A DNA stretch of 64,000 nucleotides from assembly GCA_045221575.1 (NCBI GenBank), contig JBGUWU010000031.1, positions 67,524 through 131,523 of the forward strand, written 5' to 3'. Below the pieces are notes generated by a model. The model had not been told where the DNA came from and did no database searches. It saw only the letters and a list, made by a program, of their open reading frames with translations. Of this stretch, positions 35,514 to 45,697 are shown piece after piece. The stretch is from Scybalousia_A sp045221575. GTDB lineage: Bacteria > Bacteroidota > Bacteroidia > Bacteroidales > P3. Numbering within the stretch: position 1 is the stretch's first letter; each line of letters begins with the position of its first letter. The translations under genes were made by a program, and so were the position numbers.

Positions 35514-37010
35514 TTATCGCTGTTTGATTATCTTTTTAAAGTCCAATACATAACATAAGATTATATAAACTATTATTAAAGCAGTGTTTACAGACAAACG
35601 AAGCATTATGCTTTGAATATTGTTTTGTAGATAATACATTACTACATACAAGCCCAAAGAAAACAATATATAAAACCCTATTCTTTTGACCTTATACGCA
35701 ACAGGATAAAATTTCTGACCTATAAGATAACAAAGAAGCGAAATAGAAAAATAACAAATCAAAGTAGTCCAAGCTGCACCTTTATAACCTAAAATTGGAA
35801 CAAGCAAATAATTACCTATCAGTGTTATAACTGCACCTATTAAAGCAATATATGCTCCATATTTTGTTTTATCACTTACTTTATACCAAATAGAAAGATT
35901 ATAATATATTCCAAGAAAGATATTAGCCATCAATAAAATAGGCACAACACCTATACCTATTCTATAATCTTTTCCCATAAAGTACTGAAACAAATCTATA
36001 TATCCCATAACTACAAGAAAAATAAAACATAAGAAAATAACAAAAGCAGTCATCACTTCAGAGTAACTTTTCTTTGCATCTTGTTGTTTCATCTTTGAAA
36101 AGAAAAACGGTTCGGCAGCAAACTTAAATGCTTGAATAAATAATGAAATCACTATACTTAATTTATAACAAGCACCATATATTCCTATCTGACTCATTTT
36201 ATACTCTGCTATTTGAGAAGCGTCTGTTATATTATCAGGAATGCTAACCAAATGTTTTAAAGCTATTCTATCAAAAGTTTCATTTACCATACCAGCCAAG
36301 CCTCCTATCATTACAGGAAAACCATACACAAGCATACGTTTAAGTACTTTGAAATCAATATTAAATCTAAATTGACTAAACTGTGGAATTAATAGAATAA
36401 AAGAAATAAAAGAAGCCAAACAATTGGAGATAAATATATATAGAACCAAATCATTTGGATTGAACCATGAAGTTACAATATAAAGACCTTTGTTATAAAG
36501 AATTGGACATAAAGCGATAAAGAATAAGTTGAATAATATATTAGAGAATATATCAATAGTTTTTATTAAAGCAAAACGTTTTGCCATATTCTCTCTTCGT
36601 AACAAAGCATAAGGTATGGCTCTTAAAGCATCTAAAGCAAGAATTATCAAAAACAAAGCAATATATAATTGGTGATCAGCGTATTGCATCACAGAGCAAA
36701 TAGGAGAAAGTGAGAGAAATGTAATTATTAAAAACAAGGCTGTTGAAATCATCAAAGAAAACAAAGCTGTGTTATAAACTTTAGACTTATCGTAGTCTTG
36801 AGAAAATCTAAAAAATGCTGTTTCCATTCCATACGTCAATATAATCATAAGAAATGCAACATAAGCATAAAGTTCTGAAACCACACCATAGTCTTGAGTG
36901 GCTATGTTATAAGTATATAAAGGGACTAGAAAATAGTTTAAAAACCTACCAACAATGGTAGGTATTCCATAAACAGCAGTTTGGGAAGCTAATCTTTTTA
37001 TATCACTCAT
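35514..37010 (-). CDS. polysaccharide flippase (Wzx/RfbX-like)
   Basis: A 498-residue protein with 12-14 membrane helices. Its N-terminus is typical of O-antigen/capsule flippases: LASQTAVYGIPTIVGRFLNYFLVPLYT, with EYGxVS-like QDYGVVSELYAYVAFL. Conserved FKFAAEPFFFS follows mid-protein, and an ANIFLGIYYNLSIWYKVSDKTKYG block later. It is the last gene of the adk-obgE-PAP2-flippase operon and overlaps the PAP2 gene by 8 bp. That conserved linkage suggests a core envelope function rather than a variable capsule locus. Confidence 0.88.
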   Translation of the reverse strand: MSDIKRLASQTAVYGIPTIVGRFLNYFLVPLYTYNIATQDYGVVSELYAYVAFLMIILTYGMETAFFRFSQDYDKSKVYNTALFSLMISTALFLIITFLSLSPICSVMQYADHQLYIALFLIILALDALRAIPYALLRRENMAKRFALIKTIDIFSNILFNLFFIALCPILYNKGLYIVTSWFNPNDLVLYIFISNCLASFISFILLIPQFSQFRFNIDFKVLKRMLVYGFPVMIGGLAGMVNETFDRIALKHLVSIPDNITDASQIAEYKMSQIGIYGACYKLSIVISLFIQAFKFAAEPFFFSKMKQQDAKKSYSEVMTAFVIFLCFIFLVVMGYIDLFQYFMGKDYRIGIGVVPILLMANIFLGIYYNLSIWYKVSDKTKYGAYIALIGAVITLIGNYLLVPILGYKGAAWTTLICYFSISLLCYLIGQKFYPVAYKVKRIGFYILFSLGLYVVMYYLQNNIQSIMLRLSVNTALIIVYIILCYVLDFKKIIKQR

Positions 37011-37632
37011 TATTATTATTCATTTGTTTAGTTAGTTCTAATTTTAACTTCGTTATCAATAACCTATATATGTAAAAAACAAATAATCCTACAACAATGC
37101 CAACCAAAGAACCACATATAACATCTAAAGGATAATGAAAACCACAATAAACACGGGAATAACAAGTCAATAAAGCCCATAATAAAACTAAGACAATAAA
37201 GATTTTAAAATACTTTGTTTGTTTTCTTAATACTAAAAATGCAAAACTTATCACAGCAAAAATATTAGCGGCATGAGAAGAAACAAAGCCATACTTACCT
37301 CCTTTATACCAATCTATTAATTGCCAATGTTGAAGTTTTAATGTAACACTATCAACCAAAGCATGAGAAGGTCGCAAGCGTTGTATAACATCTTTAAAAC
37401 AAATAACACTAATCCTATCTGCAAGTAAAATAGCAACAGCTATCAAAAGAACATAAATATACCAATACTTAAACTTCTTTTGCCAAATAATAAAAAAAGT
37501 AATCAAAACAACTATTACATCAATAAAAAGAGAATAAGAGAACAACGCCATAACCCAATCTGCAAAATCGCAACGATGATGATTGATTAGATTAAACAAC
37601 GCAGTATCCCAATGAAGTAATTTATCTAACAT
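37003..37632 (-). CDS. PAP2-family membrane phosphatase
   Basis: A 209-residue protein with five to six membrane helices and the three-part acid phosphatase signature: KDVIQRLRPSHA (K-x6-RP), VSSHAANIFA (SxH) and YSRVYCGFHYPLDVICG (SR-x5-H-x3-D). Likely dephosphorylates undecaprenyl pyrophosphate, phosphatidylglycerophosphate or a lipid A precursor at the periplasmic face. Its place between obgE and a flippase favours an undecaprenyl-linked role, but that is inference. It begins 3 bp after obgE. Confidence 0.9.
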   Translation of the reverse strand: MLDKLLHWDTALFNLINHHRCDFADWVMALFSYSLFIDVIVVLITFFIIWQKKFKYWYIYVLLIAVAILLADRISVICFKDVIQRLRPSHALVDSVTLKLQHWQLIDWYKGGKYGFVSSHAANIFAVISFAFLVLRKQTKYFKIFIVLVLLWALLTCYSRVYCGFHYPLDVICGSLVGIVVGLFVFYIYRLLITKLKLELTKQMNNNNE

Positions 37633-37635
37633 TGA

Positions 37636-38625
37636 TTACATATTTAGTTTACTGTAAATTAAATCTTTCAATTCTGCAATACCCATACCAGAAACAGAAG
37701 AAATCATTATTGTATTTACATCCTTAGGTAAGGCCTTCTTAATCTTTATTTGAGTGTCTTTATCTATTATATCACACTTAGTTATGGCAAGTATTTTATC
37801 TTTTTGCATTAGAAAAGGATTATATCTTTCCAACTCTCTAAGCAAGATATTATATTCTTTAATAACGTCTTCGGTTTCTGCAGATACCATAAACAAAAGA
37901 ATAGAATTTCGTTCTATATGTCTTAAAAACCTAAGTCCTAAACCCTTTCCTTCTGATGCTCCTTCTATTATTCCAGGAATATCTGCCATAATAAAGCTCT
38001 TTTCATCTCTATATTTAACTATTCCAAGATTAGGCACTAAGGTTGTAAAAGGATAATCTGCTATTTGAGGTTTTGCTGCCGAAACGACAGAAAGTAAAGT
38101 GCTTTTACCAGCATTAGGAAATCCTACCAAGCCAACATCTGCTAAAATCTTTAATTCCATGATTACCCAGGCTTCAATAGCTTCTTCTCCTGGTTGAGCA
38201 AAACGAGGAGTACGGAATGTTGAAGATTTAAAAAAGTCATTACCTTTTCCTCCTCTACCTCCTTTGAACAAGATAACTTCTTGTCCATCGTCTGTCACCT
38301 CACAAAGAACATTTCCTGTTTCTGCATCTTTACATACTGTTCCTAATGGAACTTCTATTATACGATCTTTCCCATCTCTACCATGCATAAGTTTTTGACC
38401 ACCATTTTCACCATCTTCTGCAAAAACATGCTTAGTATATTTTAAATGCAAAAGTGTCCATAGTTGCTTATTACCTTTAAGGATAATATGACCGCCTCTT
38501 CCTCCATCACCTCCATCTGGCCCTCCTTTAAAGTTCTTTGCTTCGTGCAACAAGTGCATACAACCTGCACCACCTTTGCCTGAACGACAAAAAATCTTTA
38601 CGTAATCAACAAAATTACTTGTCAT
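37636..38625 (-). CDS. obgE: Obg-family GTPase
   Basis: Ribosome-associated GTPase of the 50S subunit. The glycine-rich Obg fold occupies residues 1-155 (FCRSGKGGAGCMHL, GGPDGGDGGRGGHI, GGRGGKGNDFFKS). The G domain follows with GFPNAGKST (G1), DYPFTTL (G2), DIPGIIEGAS (G3) and ITKCD (G4). It stops at 329 residues, without the C-terminal OCT extension of some Gram-positive homologues. Directly downstream of adk (4 bp). Confidence 0.97.
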   Translation of the reverse strand: MTSNFVDYVKIFCRSGKGGAGCMHLLHEAKNFKGGPDGGDGGRGGHIILKGNKQLWTLLHLKYTKHVFAEDGENGGQKLMHGRDGKDRIIEVPLGTVCKDAETGNVLCEVTDDGQEVILFKGGRGGKGNDFFKSSTFRTPRFAQPGEEAIEAWVIMELKILADVGLVGFPNAGKSTLLSVVSAAKPQIADYPFTTLVPNLGIVKYRDEKSFIMADIPGIIEGASEGKGLGLRFLRHIERNSILLFMVSAETEDVIKEYNILLRELERYNPFLMQKDKILAITKCDIIDKDTQIKIKKALPKDVNTIMISSVSGMGIAELKDLIYSKLNM

Positions 38626-38629
38626 TTTA

Positions 38630-39202
38630 TTATAATTTATCTATTATAGAACAAATAGATTGAGATATTTTATTAATATCCGGATCTGAACCTTCGACAG
38701 CAAAATAAGAACCTCGTTTTTGTTTATAAAAATCTGTCAAAGGTTTTGTTTTTTGTTCATATTGTTGAAAACGTCCTCTAATAGTTTCTTCATTATCATC
38801 TTGTCTTCCTTCTATTTCAGCTCGTTTTAGAAGTCTATCCATTAATAATTCTGGTCTTACGTCTAATTCTATAACGGAAACCTGTCCTCTATTCAAGTCT
38901 TTAAGTATATTATCTAAAGCTTCTGCTTGTTTAACTGTACGAGGAAAACCATCTAAAAGAATATCCTGATCATTATGCTTAGTTATAAAGTCTCTAATCA
39001 TACTTACTATTATATCATCAGAAACGAGCATACCTTTATTTATTATTTTCTCCGCTTCAAGACCAAGAGGAGTTTTATTCTTTATTTCTTCTCTAAGTAT
39101 TTCACCCGTAGAAATGTAAGCTAAATCATATTTTTCTCTTAAAATTTTACTTTGAGTACCTTTACCAGCACCAGGTGCTCCTAAAAGGATTATGTTTTTC
39201 AT
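38630..39202 (-). CDS. adk: adenylate kinase
   Basis: Interconverts ATP, ADP and AMP. The P-loop is GAPGAGKGTQ (residues 8-17), the AMP site ISTGEILREEI, and the NMP region LLDGFPRTVKQAEAL. It is the short form of 190 residues: the zinc-type LID insertion is replaced by RAEIEGRQDDNEETI. First gene of a four-gene minus-strand operon with promoter box at 39251-39258. Confidence 0.97.
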   Translation of the reverse strand: MKNIILLGAPGAGKGTQSKILREKYDLAYISTGEILREEIKNKTPLGLEAEKIINKGMLVSDDIIVSMIRDFITKHNDQDILLDGFPRTVKQAEALDNILKDLNRGQVSVIELDVRPELLMDRLLKRAEIEGRQDDNEETIRGRFQQYEQKTKPLTDFYKQKRGSYFAVEGSDPDINKISQSICSIIDKL

Positions 39203-39250
39203 CTTATTATTTTTATTTTATTAATTGTTTTTATTATGTTTTATATCCTG

Positions 39251-39258
39251 CAAAATTA
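39251..39258 (-). promoter_or_regulatory. promoter -7 box of the adk operon
   Basis: TAATTTTG on the minus strand, 48 bp before the adk start. Confidence 0.65.
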
Positions 39259-39418
39259 TAAAATATTATTCAAATAGCAAGTTAATGAATTATTTTTATC
39301 AAGTTCTTTATTTTTCAAAAGAAGTATTATGTGTATAAAATCAAAAGAATATCATTGATTTCTTAATTCTAAAACAAAAAACCTAAATAATCTTAACCCT
39401 TATTTCACTTTATTTTAC

Positions 39419-39426
39419 TAAATTTG
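39419..39426 (+). promoter_or_regulatory. promoter -7 box of clpC
   Basis: TAAATTTG, 39 bp before the ATG at 39466. I see no inverted repeat of the CIRCE or CtsR type in the 263-bp divergent gap. Confidence 0.6.
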
Positions 39427-39465
39427 CAGTCTAATTTATTTTATAAACATTTTTAGAAAAATTAT

Positions 39466-42030
39466 ATGTTAAAGAGTTTCACAAAGAATGCTCAAGAAGT
39501 AATGCAAAACTCAACCGATGAGGCTTCACGCCTTAGTTGTTTGAGAATAGAGACAGGACACATTATATTAGGAATGCTGAGAAACAAAGCTTGCACAGGT
39601 ACTCAGGTTCTTTTGGATTTTATAGATAATATCGAAGAGTTTAAAACTCAAATAGAAGATGAGATAAAACAATATCACTCTTCCTCTACAGTTGAAAACC
39701 AAAACAACACTCCTTTTTCAGAGACTGCTGCAATGGCTATCATGTTAGCAAGATTATCTACTAAAATTATTCGTTCTCAAAATATTGGTACAATACACTT
39801 GCTTTTGGGAATTTGCAAACTAAAAAGCTCTAAAGTTAAAGATATACTCGCTTCTTACAATATAACTTACGACACTGCTTTGGAACATTTTAAGGCCACT
39901 TCAGAAGCCAACGATAATTCTAACGAACCTGCTATTAAGAATAGTTTTGAGATTATTATTCCTGCCATAGGAGTTGCAGCCACATTTAGCGGAGAACAAC
40001 TCTCTAACAATGCTTCTAAACAAGAAAAACAAGGAAGCAAACGCTCAAGAAAGAAAGAACAAGAACAAGAAGATACTCCTTATCTTGATAATTTTGGAAA
40101 AAATCTTACTGATATTGCAATCGATGGAGGTTTTGACCCTGTTGTTGGAAGAGAAAAAGAAATAGAACGCATCGTTCAAATACTTTCTCGTCGCAAGAAA
40201 AACAACCCTGTTCTTATAGGTGAGGCTGGTGTTGGTAAAAGTGCTATCATTGAAGGTATTGCTATAAAAATTGCGAACAAAGACATACCTTATACTCTTA
40301 TTAACAAAAAGCTTTATTCTTTAGACCTTGCTTCTGTTGTTGCAGGAACTAAATACAGAGGTCAATTTGAAGAACGCTTAAAAGGACTTATCTCCGAACT
40401 TCAACATCACCCTGAAATCATTATCTTCATTGATGAAATCCACACTATGATTGGTGCTGGTGGAGCAGAAGGTAGCTTAGATGCAAGCAATATCTTAAAA
40501 CCAGCACTTGCAAGAGGAGAGATACAATGTATAGGTGCTACAACCTTAGAAGAATACCGCAAACACTTTGAAACCGACAAAGCTCTTGACCGTCGTTTTC
40601 AAAAAGTTCAGATAGAACCAGAAACAATAGAAGAAAGCATTCTTATTCTCAACAATATAAAAACCAACTACGAAAAGTTTCATAAAGTCAAATACACAGA
40701 TGAAGCAATTGAAGCTTGTGTAAGACTTGCAGAACGCTACATAACAGATCGTTATCTTCCAGACAAAGCCATAGATGTTATGGATGAAGCTGGAGCCAAA
40801 GCTCACGTAAAGAGCTTTGTCATTCCTACAGAGATAACTTCTTTGGAAAAAGAAATAGACAATATAAATAAAGAAAAGACTCTTCATGTTGAAAAACAAG
40901 AATACGAGAAAATTGAAGCTATTGATTATCGCTTAAACGAACTCAACAACGAGTTAAACGAACAAAAAAAGCAATGGAAGAAGAATTTGGAAGAAAACCC
41001 TATAGTCATCAATCAAGAAGACATCGCTACTATAATATCAAATATGACTGGAGTAGAAGTAAATAGAGTTTCTGAAAAAGAAACTGTTCGTCTTCTTGAC
41101 ATGGAAAATACTCTAAAGAAAAAGATTATAGGTCAAGACAATGCAATAACTAAAATTTCTAAAGCTATAAGACGTTCTCGTACAGGATTAAAAGATCCTA
41201 ATCGTCCGATAGGTTCGTTTTTATTTGTTGGTGCTACTGGTGTTGGTAAAACATTCTTAGCAAAAACATTAGCAGAATACTTATTTGATTCACAAAAGAA
41301 TCTTATTCGTATTGATATGAGCGAATATATGGAAAAATTTGCTGTTTCTCGTCTTATTGGAGCGCCTCCAGGATACGTTGGTTATGATCAAGCAGGACAA
41401 CTAACAGAACAAGTAAGACAACATCCATATTCTATCATTTTGTTTGACGAGATTGAAAAGGCACATAAAGACGTTTTCAATATCTTGCTACAAATCTTAG
41501 ACGAAGGACATATTACCGATTCTCAAGGTAAAAAGGTTGATTTCAAGAATACTGTCATTATTATGACTTCTAACGTTGGATCACGAACCTTGCAAGACTT
41601 CGGCACAGGTGTTGGTTTTTCTACCGCTAATATAGAACAAAACATCAACAAACTCAGCCAAAATGTTATAGATAAAGATATTCAAAAAACATTTGCACCT
41701 GAATTTTTAAACAGAATAGACGATATTATCTTTTTTAATTCTTTGTCTAACAACGAGCTGTTAAGTATTATTGATTTAGAACTAAACACCTTAAAGAAAA
41801 GACTAAAAACTTTGGGTTACTCTTTCTCTATCACTCAAGGAGCAAAACAGTATATCTTAGACTTAGATACTAAACGTGAGTTTGGAGCAAGACCTATCAA
41901 ACGTGCTATTCAAAAAGAGATAGAAGATCCATTGGCTGAATTATTGTTAGAAAATAAAGAAGAGAAAAAGAATATAGAAATTAAACTGCAACAAGGCAAA
42001 GAAAAAGGATTGAAATTTGTCTTTGAATAA
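39466..42030 (+). CDS. clpC: ClpC-type AAA+ unfoldase of the Clp protease
   Basis: Unfolds proteins and feeds them to ClpP. The N domain (residues 1-150, two Clp-N repeats starting SFTKNAQEVM) is followed by AAA1 with Walker A GEAGVGKS (252-259) and Walker B IIIFIDEIH. A short middle/UVR-like coil (about 455-510) comes next, then AAA2 with Walker A GATGVGKT (589-596). The short middle domain and the VGF tripeptide (716-718), the usual ClpP-docking loop, indicate ClpC rather than the disaggregase ClpB. 854 residues. First gene before mlaE, 12 bp downstream. Confidence 0.94.
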   Translation: MLKSFTKNAQEVMQNSTDEASRLSCLRIETGHIILGMLRNKACTGTQVLLDFIDNIEEFKTQIEDEIKQYHSSSTVENQNNTPFSETAAMAIMLARLSTKIIRSQNIGTIHLLLGICKLKSSKVKDILASYNITYDTALEHFKATSEANDNSNEPAIKNSFEIIIPAIGVAATFSGEQLSNNASKQEKQGSKRSRKKEQEQEDTPYLDNFGKNLTDIAIDGGFDPVVGREKEIERIVQILSRRKKNNPVLIGEAGVGKSAIIEGIAIKIANKDIPYTLINKKLYSLDLASVVAGTKYRGQFEERLKGLISELQHHPEIIIFIDEIHTMIGAGGAEGSLDASNILKPALARGEIQCIGATTLEEYRKHFETDKALDRRFQKVQIEPETIEESILILNNIKTNYEKFHKVKYTDEAIEACVRLAERYITDRYLPDKAIDVMDEAGAKAHVKSFVIPTEITSLEKEIDNINKEKTLHVEKQEYEKIEAIDYRLNELNNELNEQKKQWKKNLEENPIVINQEDIATIISNMTGVEVNRVSEKETVRLLDMENTLKKKIIGQDNAITKISKAIRRSRTGLKDPNRPIGSFLFVGATGVGKTFLAKTLAEYLFDSQKNLIRIDMSEYMEKFAVSRLIGAPPGYVGYDQAGQLTEQVRQHPYSIILFDEIEKAHKDVFNILLQILDEGHITDSQGKKVDFKNTVIIMTSNVGSRTLQDFGTGVGFSTANIEQNINKLSQNVIDKDIQKTFAPEFLNRIDDIIFFNSLSNNELLSIIDLELNTLKKRLKTLGYSFSITQGAKQYILDLDTKREFGARPIKRAIQKEIEDPLAELLLENKEEKKNIEIKLQQGKEKGLKFVFE

Positions 42031-42042
42031 AATACTTATCAA

Positions 42043-42792
42043 GTGAAAAGGATTATCAATTTTCTTAGAGAGCTTGGAGCCTATGTGCTTTTAATGAGAG
42101 AAGCGTTTAAAAGACCTCAAAATAACAAAGTATTCTTTCGCAGAATGCTTTTTGAAATGAAAGCTTTAGGCATTGATTCTATAGTTATTGTACTTATTAT
42201 TAGTATCTTTGTTGGCGCTGCAATAGTAATTCAATTACTTTTAAATGTTAATGGTCCTATGTACCCTAATTGGGTATATGGTTTTGCTGCACGAAAAGCT
42301 ATTATTCTTGAACTTGCTCCCACCATCATCTCTCTTATTCTTGCTGGCAAATGTGCTTCAAGAATAACTTCAGAAATTGGCACCCAAAAAATAACAGAAC
42401 AAATTGATGCATTAGAAGTAATGGGAGTAAATACAGCATCCTATCTTATACTTCCTAAAATAGTAGCCTGTTTATTATTTTTCCCTTTATTGATGGTTAT
42501 GAGTTTGTTTTCTGCTATAGTTGGTGGATTATTAGGTGCAATGCCTATGGGTATCATAACTATTTTTGAATACAATGAAGGCTTACGTTTGGATTTCCAT
42601 ACAACAGAAATAATCTATGCAATGGTAAAAGCAACAATTAATGCTTTAATCATTTCTTCCATCGCTTGTTACAGAGGTTACACACTAAAAGGAGGAAGTG
42701 TTGAAGTTGGACATGAGAGTACTAAAGCCATAGTTCAAAGTAGTATAGCTATAATGATATTTAACTTATTGATAACCTCATTGTTTAATTAA
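42043..42792 (+). CDS. mlaE: MlaE-like ABC transporter permease
   Basis: Permease of an MCE-type lipid transporter that keeps outer-membrane lipid asymmetry. The start is GTG at 42043; the family N-terminus (LRELGAYVLLMREAFKRP) begins there and no suitable ATG exists. Five to six membrane helices include the block LELAPTIISLILAGKCASRITSEIGTQ and EQIDALEVMGVNTASYL. Forms a pair with the ATPase gene 5 bp downstream. The substrate-binding MCE protein (mlaD) is not next to them, unlike many Bacteroidetes clusters. Confidence 0.93.
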   Translation: MKRIINFLRELGAYVLLMREAFKRPQNNKVFFRRMLFEMKALGIDSIVIVLIISIFVGAAIVIQLLLNVNGPMYPNWVYGFAARKAIILELAPTIISLILAGKCASRITSEIGTQKITEQIDALEVMGVNTASYLILPKIVACLLFFPLLMVMSLFSAIVGGLLGAMPMGIITIFEYNEGLRLDFHTTEIIYAMVKATINALIISSIACYRGYTLKGGSVEVGHESTKAIVQSSIAIMIFNLLITSLFN

Positions 42793-42797
42793 AAAAG

Positions 42798-43550
42798 ATG
42801 ATTAAAGTATCGCATATAAGTAAATATTTTGGAGAAAAAAAAGTTTTAAACGACATTAACACTGAGTTTCTACCAGGTAAATGCAATCTAACAATTGGTA
42901 AATCAGGAAGTGGTAAGACTGTTCTTTTGCGTACCATAGCTGGATTATACCAACCTGAAGAGGGATTTGTATCTTATGATGATAGAATCTTTGCACACAT
43001 GACCAGAGAACAAAAGATTGAACTAAGAAAAGATATTGGGTTTATCTTTCAAGAAGGTGCTTTATTTGATTCTATGAATGTTGAAGAGAATATTATGTTT
43101 CCTTTGCGTATGTTTACAAATAAACGTCGTAAAGAAATGGTTTCTCGTGTCAATTATTGTCTTGAACGTGTTAATCTTAAAGAAATCAATAAAATGTTTC
43201 CCTCAGAACTATCTGGAGGCATGAGAAAACGTGTTGCTATTGCTCGTGCTATTGCTGCACAACCTAAGTATCTGTTTTGTGATGAACCTAACTCAGGTTT
43301 AGACCCTATAACTTCCATACTTATAGATAAACTTATCATGGATATAACACACGAATTTAATATGACAACCATAGTTAATACTCATGATATGAACTCTGTT
43401 ATGGAAATTGGAGAAAATATTATTTTTATTAACGAAGGTAAATTATGGTGGCAAGGTAATAATGACAACGTGTTAAAAACCGACAACAAAGAACTTAACG
43501 ACTTTATCTTCTGTTCTGCTCTTACTCGTAAGATAAAAGAAAATATATAA
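42798..43550 (+). CDS. mlaF: MlaF-like ABC transporter ATP-binding protein
   Basis: ATPase partner of the MlaE-like permease. Walker A is GKSGSGKT (residues 34-41). The signature is LSGGMRKRVAIARAI, with the Met after GG characteristic of the Mla group, then Walker B YLFCDEPNSGLDP and the H-loop VNTHDM. Length is 250 residues. A hydrophilic C-terminus (WWQGNNDNVLKT) as in other MlaF homologues. A 51-bp gap with a small CCTTA/TAAGG hairpin (about 43569-43585) separates it from the next gene. Confidence 0.94.
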   Translation: MIKVSHISKYFGEKKVLNDINTEFLPGKCNLTIGKSGSGKTVLLRTIAGLYQPEEGFVSYDDRIFAHMTREQKIELRKDIGFIFQEGALFDSMNVEENIMFPLRMFTNKRRKEMVSRVNYCLERVNLKEINKMFPSELSGGMRKRVAIARAIAAQPKYLFCDEPNSGLDPITSILIDKLIMDITHEFNMTTIVNTHDMNSVMEIGENIIFINEGKLWWQGNNDNVLKTDNKELNDFIFCSALTRKIKENI

Positions 43551-43601
43551 CCACAAAGAATAAACATACCTTATTATATATAAGGAAAAATATATGAGAT
43601 T

Positions 43602-45686
43602 ATGAATTTTTTATCAAATAAAAGACAGTTACGCATCTACATCAATCGTAGTTTTCAGGTTTTGCTGATTGCTGCCTTGATAGTATTAATAACTCCTACT
43701 AAATCATCGTTCAAGTACGAGTTTCAACAAGGGCATTATTGGAAACATGAAAATTTAGTTGCTCCCTTTGACTTTGCTATAAAAAAGAGCAACAAAGAAT
43801 TATCTCAAGAAAAAGAAGAACTAATTGAAAATAAGAAATTTTACTTTGACTTTAATAAAGATATTACTTCTAAAATTATATCTGAAATTCACTTCAATAT
43901 AAAAGCAAAATGCAATCAAAAAAACATTCCAAACAACGTTTGCGAAAACATCATCTACAAAATTGATAACATTTTAGACAAAATACTCACTCACGGAATT
44001 ATCTCCAAAAATGCAAAGAATACTATTGGAAAGAATTCCGACATCGTACTTATCAATCAAAACATTGCACAAGAACATCAAATAGAAGAATTCTATACAA
44101 TTAACGACATAGAAGAAATTGTTCATTCTTCATTAAAGCCTTACTTTAACAACAAAATAAAAGATTATGATTTTATAGCCGATGTAATAATTAAAGCACT
44201 TACACCAAACATTATCTTCAACAAACAAAAGACAGATGAAATACTTAACTCTACACTAAAAGATATATCCGAAGTAAAAGGTCTTATCTCCAAAAATGAA
44301 GTCATCATTTCAAAAGGTGAATTAATCACCGAAGAAAAGTATCAAATACTTTCATCTCTCAAAGAAGAGTACGAAGGAGTTGAAAAAAAAGGAGTCAGTA
44401 CTGTTCTTCCTAATTTCGGACAATACCTTTTGATTGTTATTGCCTTAGGTGCTATGACTTTATTTGTCTATAATACAGATAAAAGTATCTTTTTAAATAA
44501 CAAAAAAATATTACTTATCTACACTGTCATACTACTAATGATTGCAATGACTATGCTTGTGCTTCATTTCAAACCTGAGTTCTTGTTTGTTGTGCCTATC
44601 TGTTTAGCGCCTATACTTATTAGGACCTTTTTTGATACTAAGGTTTCTTTATATGTATTTTTAGTTTCTATAATCATTATCGGTTTCTCTGTACCAAATA
44701 GCTTTGAATTTATTTTCTATCAATTAATTGTTGGAATGATGGCAATACTAAGTGTAGAACGTTTGGAAAAAAGATCAGAGTTTTTTAACACCTCTTGGAT
44801 TGTATTCCTAACCTACTCTATCATTTACATTGCAATGAATTTTATTCAAAATGCGGATATAAAACAATTAGACATCAACCGCTTCATCTTCTTTGCAAGC
44901 AATGCTATATTCCTTTTATTTGCATTTCCTATAGTCTTTATTTTAGAAAAAATGTTTGGACTTGTTAGTGAGATGTCGTTAATGGAATACTGTAATACTA
45001 ATACTAAGATACTTAGGGAATTATCTACAAAAGCACCTGGAACATTCCAACATAGTATTCAAGTCGCTAATATTGCTGAAGAAGTAATTCATCAAATAGG
45101 TGGCAACTCTCTATTAATAAGAGCAGGAAGTTTACATCATGATATAGGAAAAATAATGAATCCTGTGTGTTTTATAGAAAATCAAGCTTCAGGTGTAAAT
45201 CCGCTTAATGATATGACTAACGAAGAAAGTTCTCAAACCATTGTTTCTCACGTTGCTAATGGCATTAAACTTGCTCATAAATATTCTCTTCCAGAACCTA
45301 TTATTGACTTTATACGCACACATCACGGCACTTCTGCTACAAAGTATTTCTATAATAAAGAAGTGAATGAAAATCCTGATAAAGAAATAGATATAAGTCT
45401 TTTCTCATATAAAGGACCTCGTCCATTCTCTAAAGAAACAGCTGTTTTAATGATGGTTGATAGTGTAGAAGCTGCTTCTCGTTCATTAAAAGAACATTCT
45501 GAAGAAAGTATTTCTCGTCTTGTAGAATCTATTGTTGATAGTCAAATTGCAGATAAACAATATGATGATGCAGAAATCACCCTTTCAGATATAAACAAGA
45601 TAAAAAAAATACTTAAACGCAAGCTACAAAGTATCTATCACGTAAGAATAGCTTATCCTGTCAATAAGAAGGAAATAAGAAATTAA
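43602..45686 (+). CDS. PgpH-like 7TM HD-domain phosphodiesterase
   Basis: A 694-residue membrane protein. One N-terminal helix (about 18-36) is followed by an extracytoplasmic 7TMR-HDED-type region to about residue 270, then seven membrane helices (about 270-460) and a cytoplasmic HD domain. The HD domain carries HSIQVANIAEEVIHQIGG, SLHHDIGKI, IRTHHGTSA and DSVEAASR metal-binding sites. This architecture hydrolyses cyclic di-AMP in PgpH, so that is the expected reaction. No diadenylate cyclase is in the window. Confidence 0.9.
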   Translation: MNFLSNKRQLRIYINRSFQVLLIAALIVLITPTKSSFKYEFQQGHYWKHENLVAPFDFAIKKSNKELSQEKEELIENKKFYFDFNKDITSKIISEIHFNIKAKCNQKNIPNNVCENIIYKIDNILDKILTHGIISKNAKNTIGKNSDIVLINQNIAQEHQIEEFYTINDIEEIVHSSLKPYFNNKIKDYDFIADVIIKALTPNIIFNKQKTDEILNSTLKDISEVKGLISKNEVIISKGELITEEKYQILSSLKEEYEGVEKKGVSTVLPNFGQYLLIVIALGAMTLFVYNTDKSIFLNNKKILLIYTVILLMIAMTMLVLHFKPEFLFVVPICLAPILIRTFFDTKVSLYVFLVSIIIIGFSVPNSFEFIFYQLIVGMMAILSVERLEKRSEFFNTSWIVFLTYSIIYIAMNFIQNADIKQLDINRFIFFASNAIFLLFAFPIVFILEKMFGLVSEMSLMEYCNTNTKILRELSTKAPGTFQHSIQVANIAEEVIHQIGGNSLLIRAGSLHHDIGKIMNPVCFIENQASGVNPLNDMTNEESSQTIVSHVANGIKLAHKYSLPEPIIDFIRTHHGTSATKYFYNKEVNENPDKEIDISLFSYKGPRPFSKETAVLMMVDSVEAASRSLKEHSEESISRLVESIVDSQIADKQYDDAEITLSDINKIKKILKRKLQSIYHVRIAYPVNKKEIRN

Positions 45687-45697
45687 AAAAGAAAATT

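Noticed and set aside
39466..42030. Assignment of the AAA+ gene as clpB
   Set aside because: The middle domain is short and a VGF ClpP-docking loop is present in AAA2, which fits ClpC.
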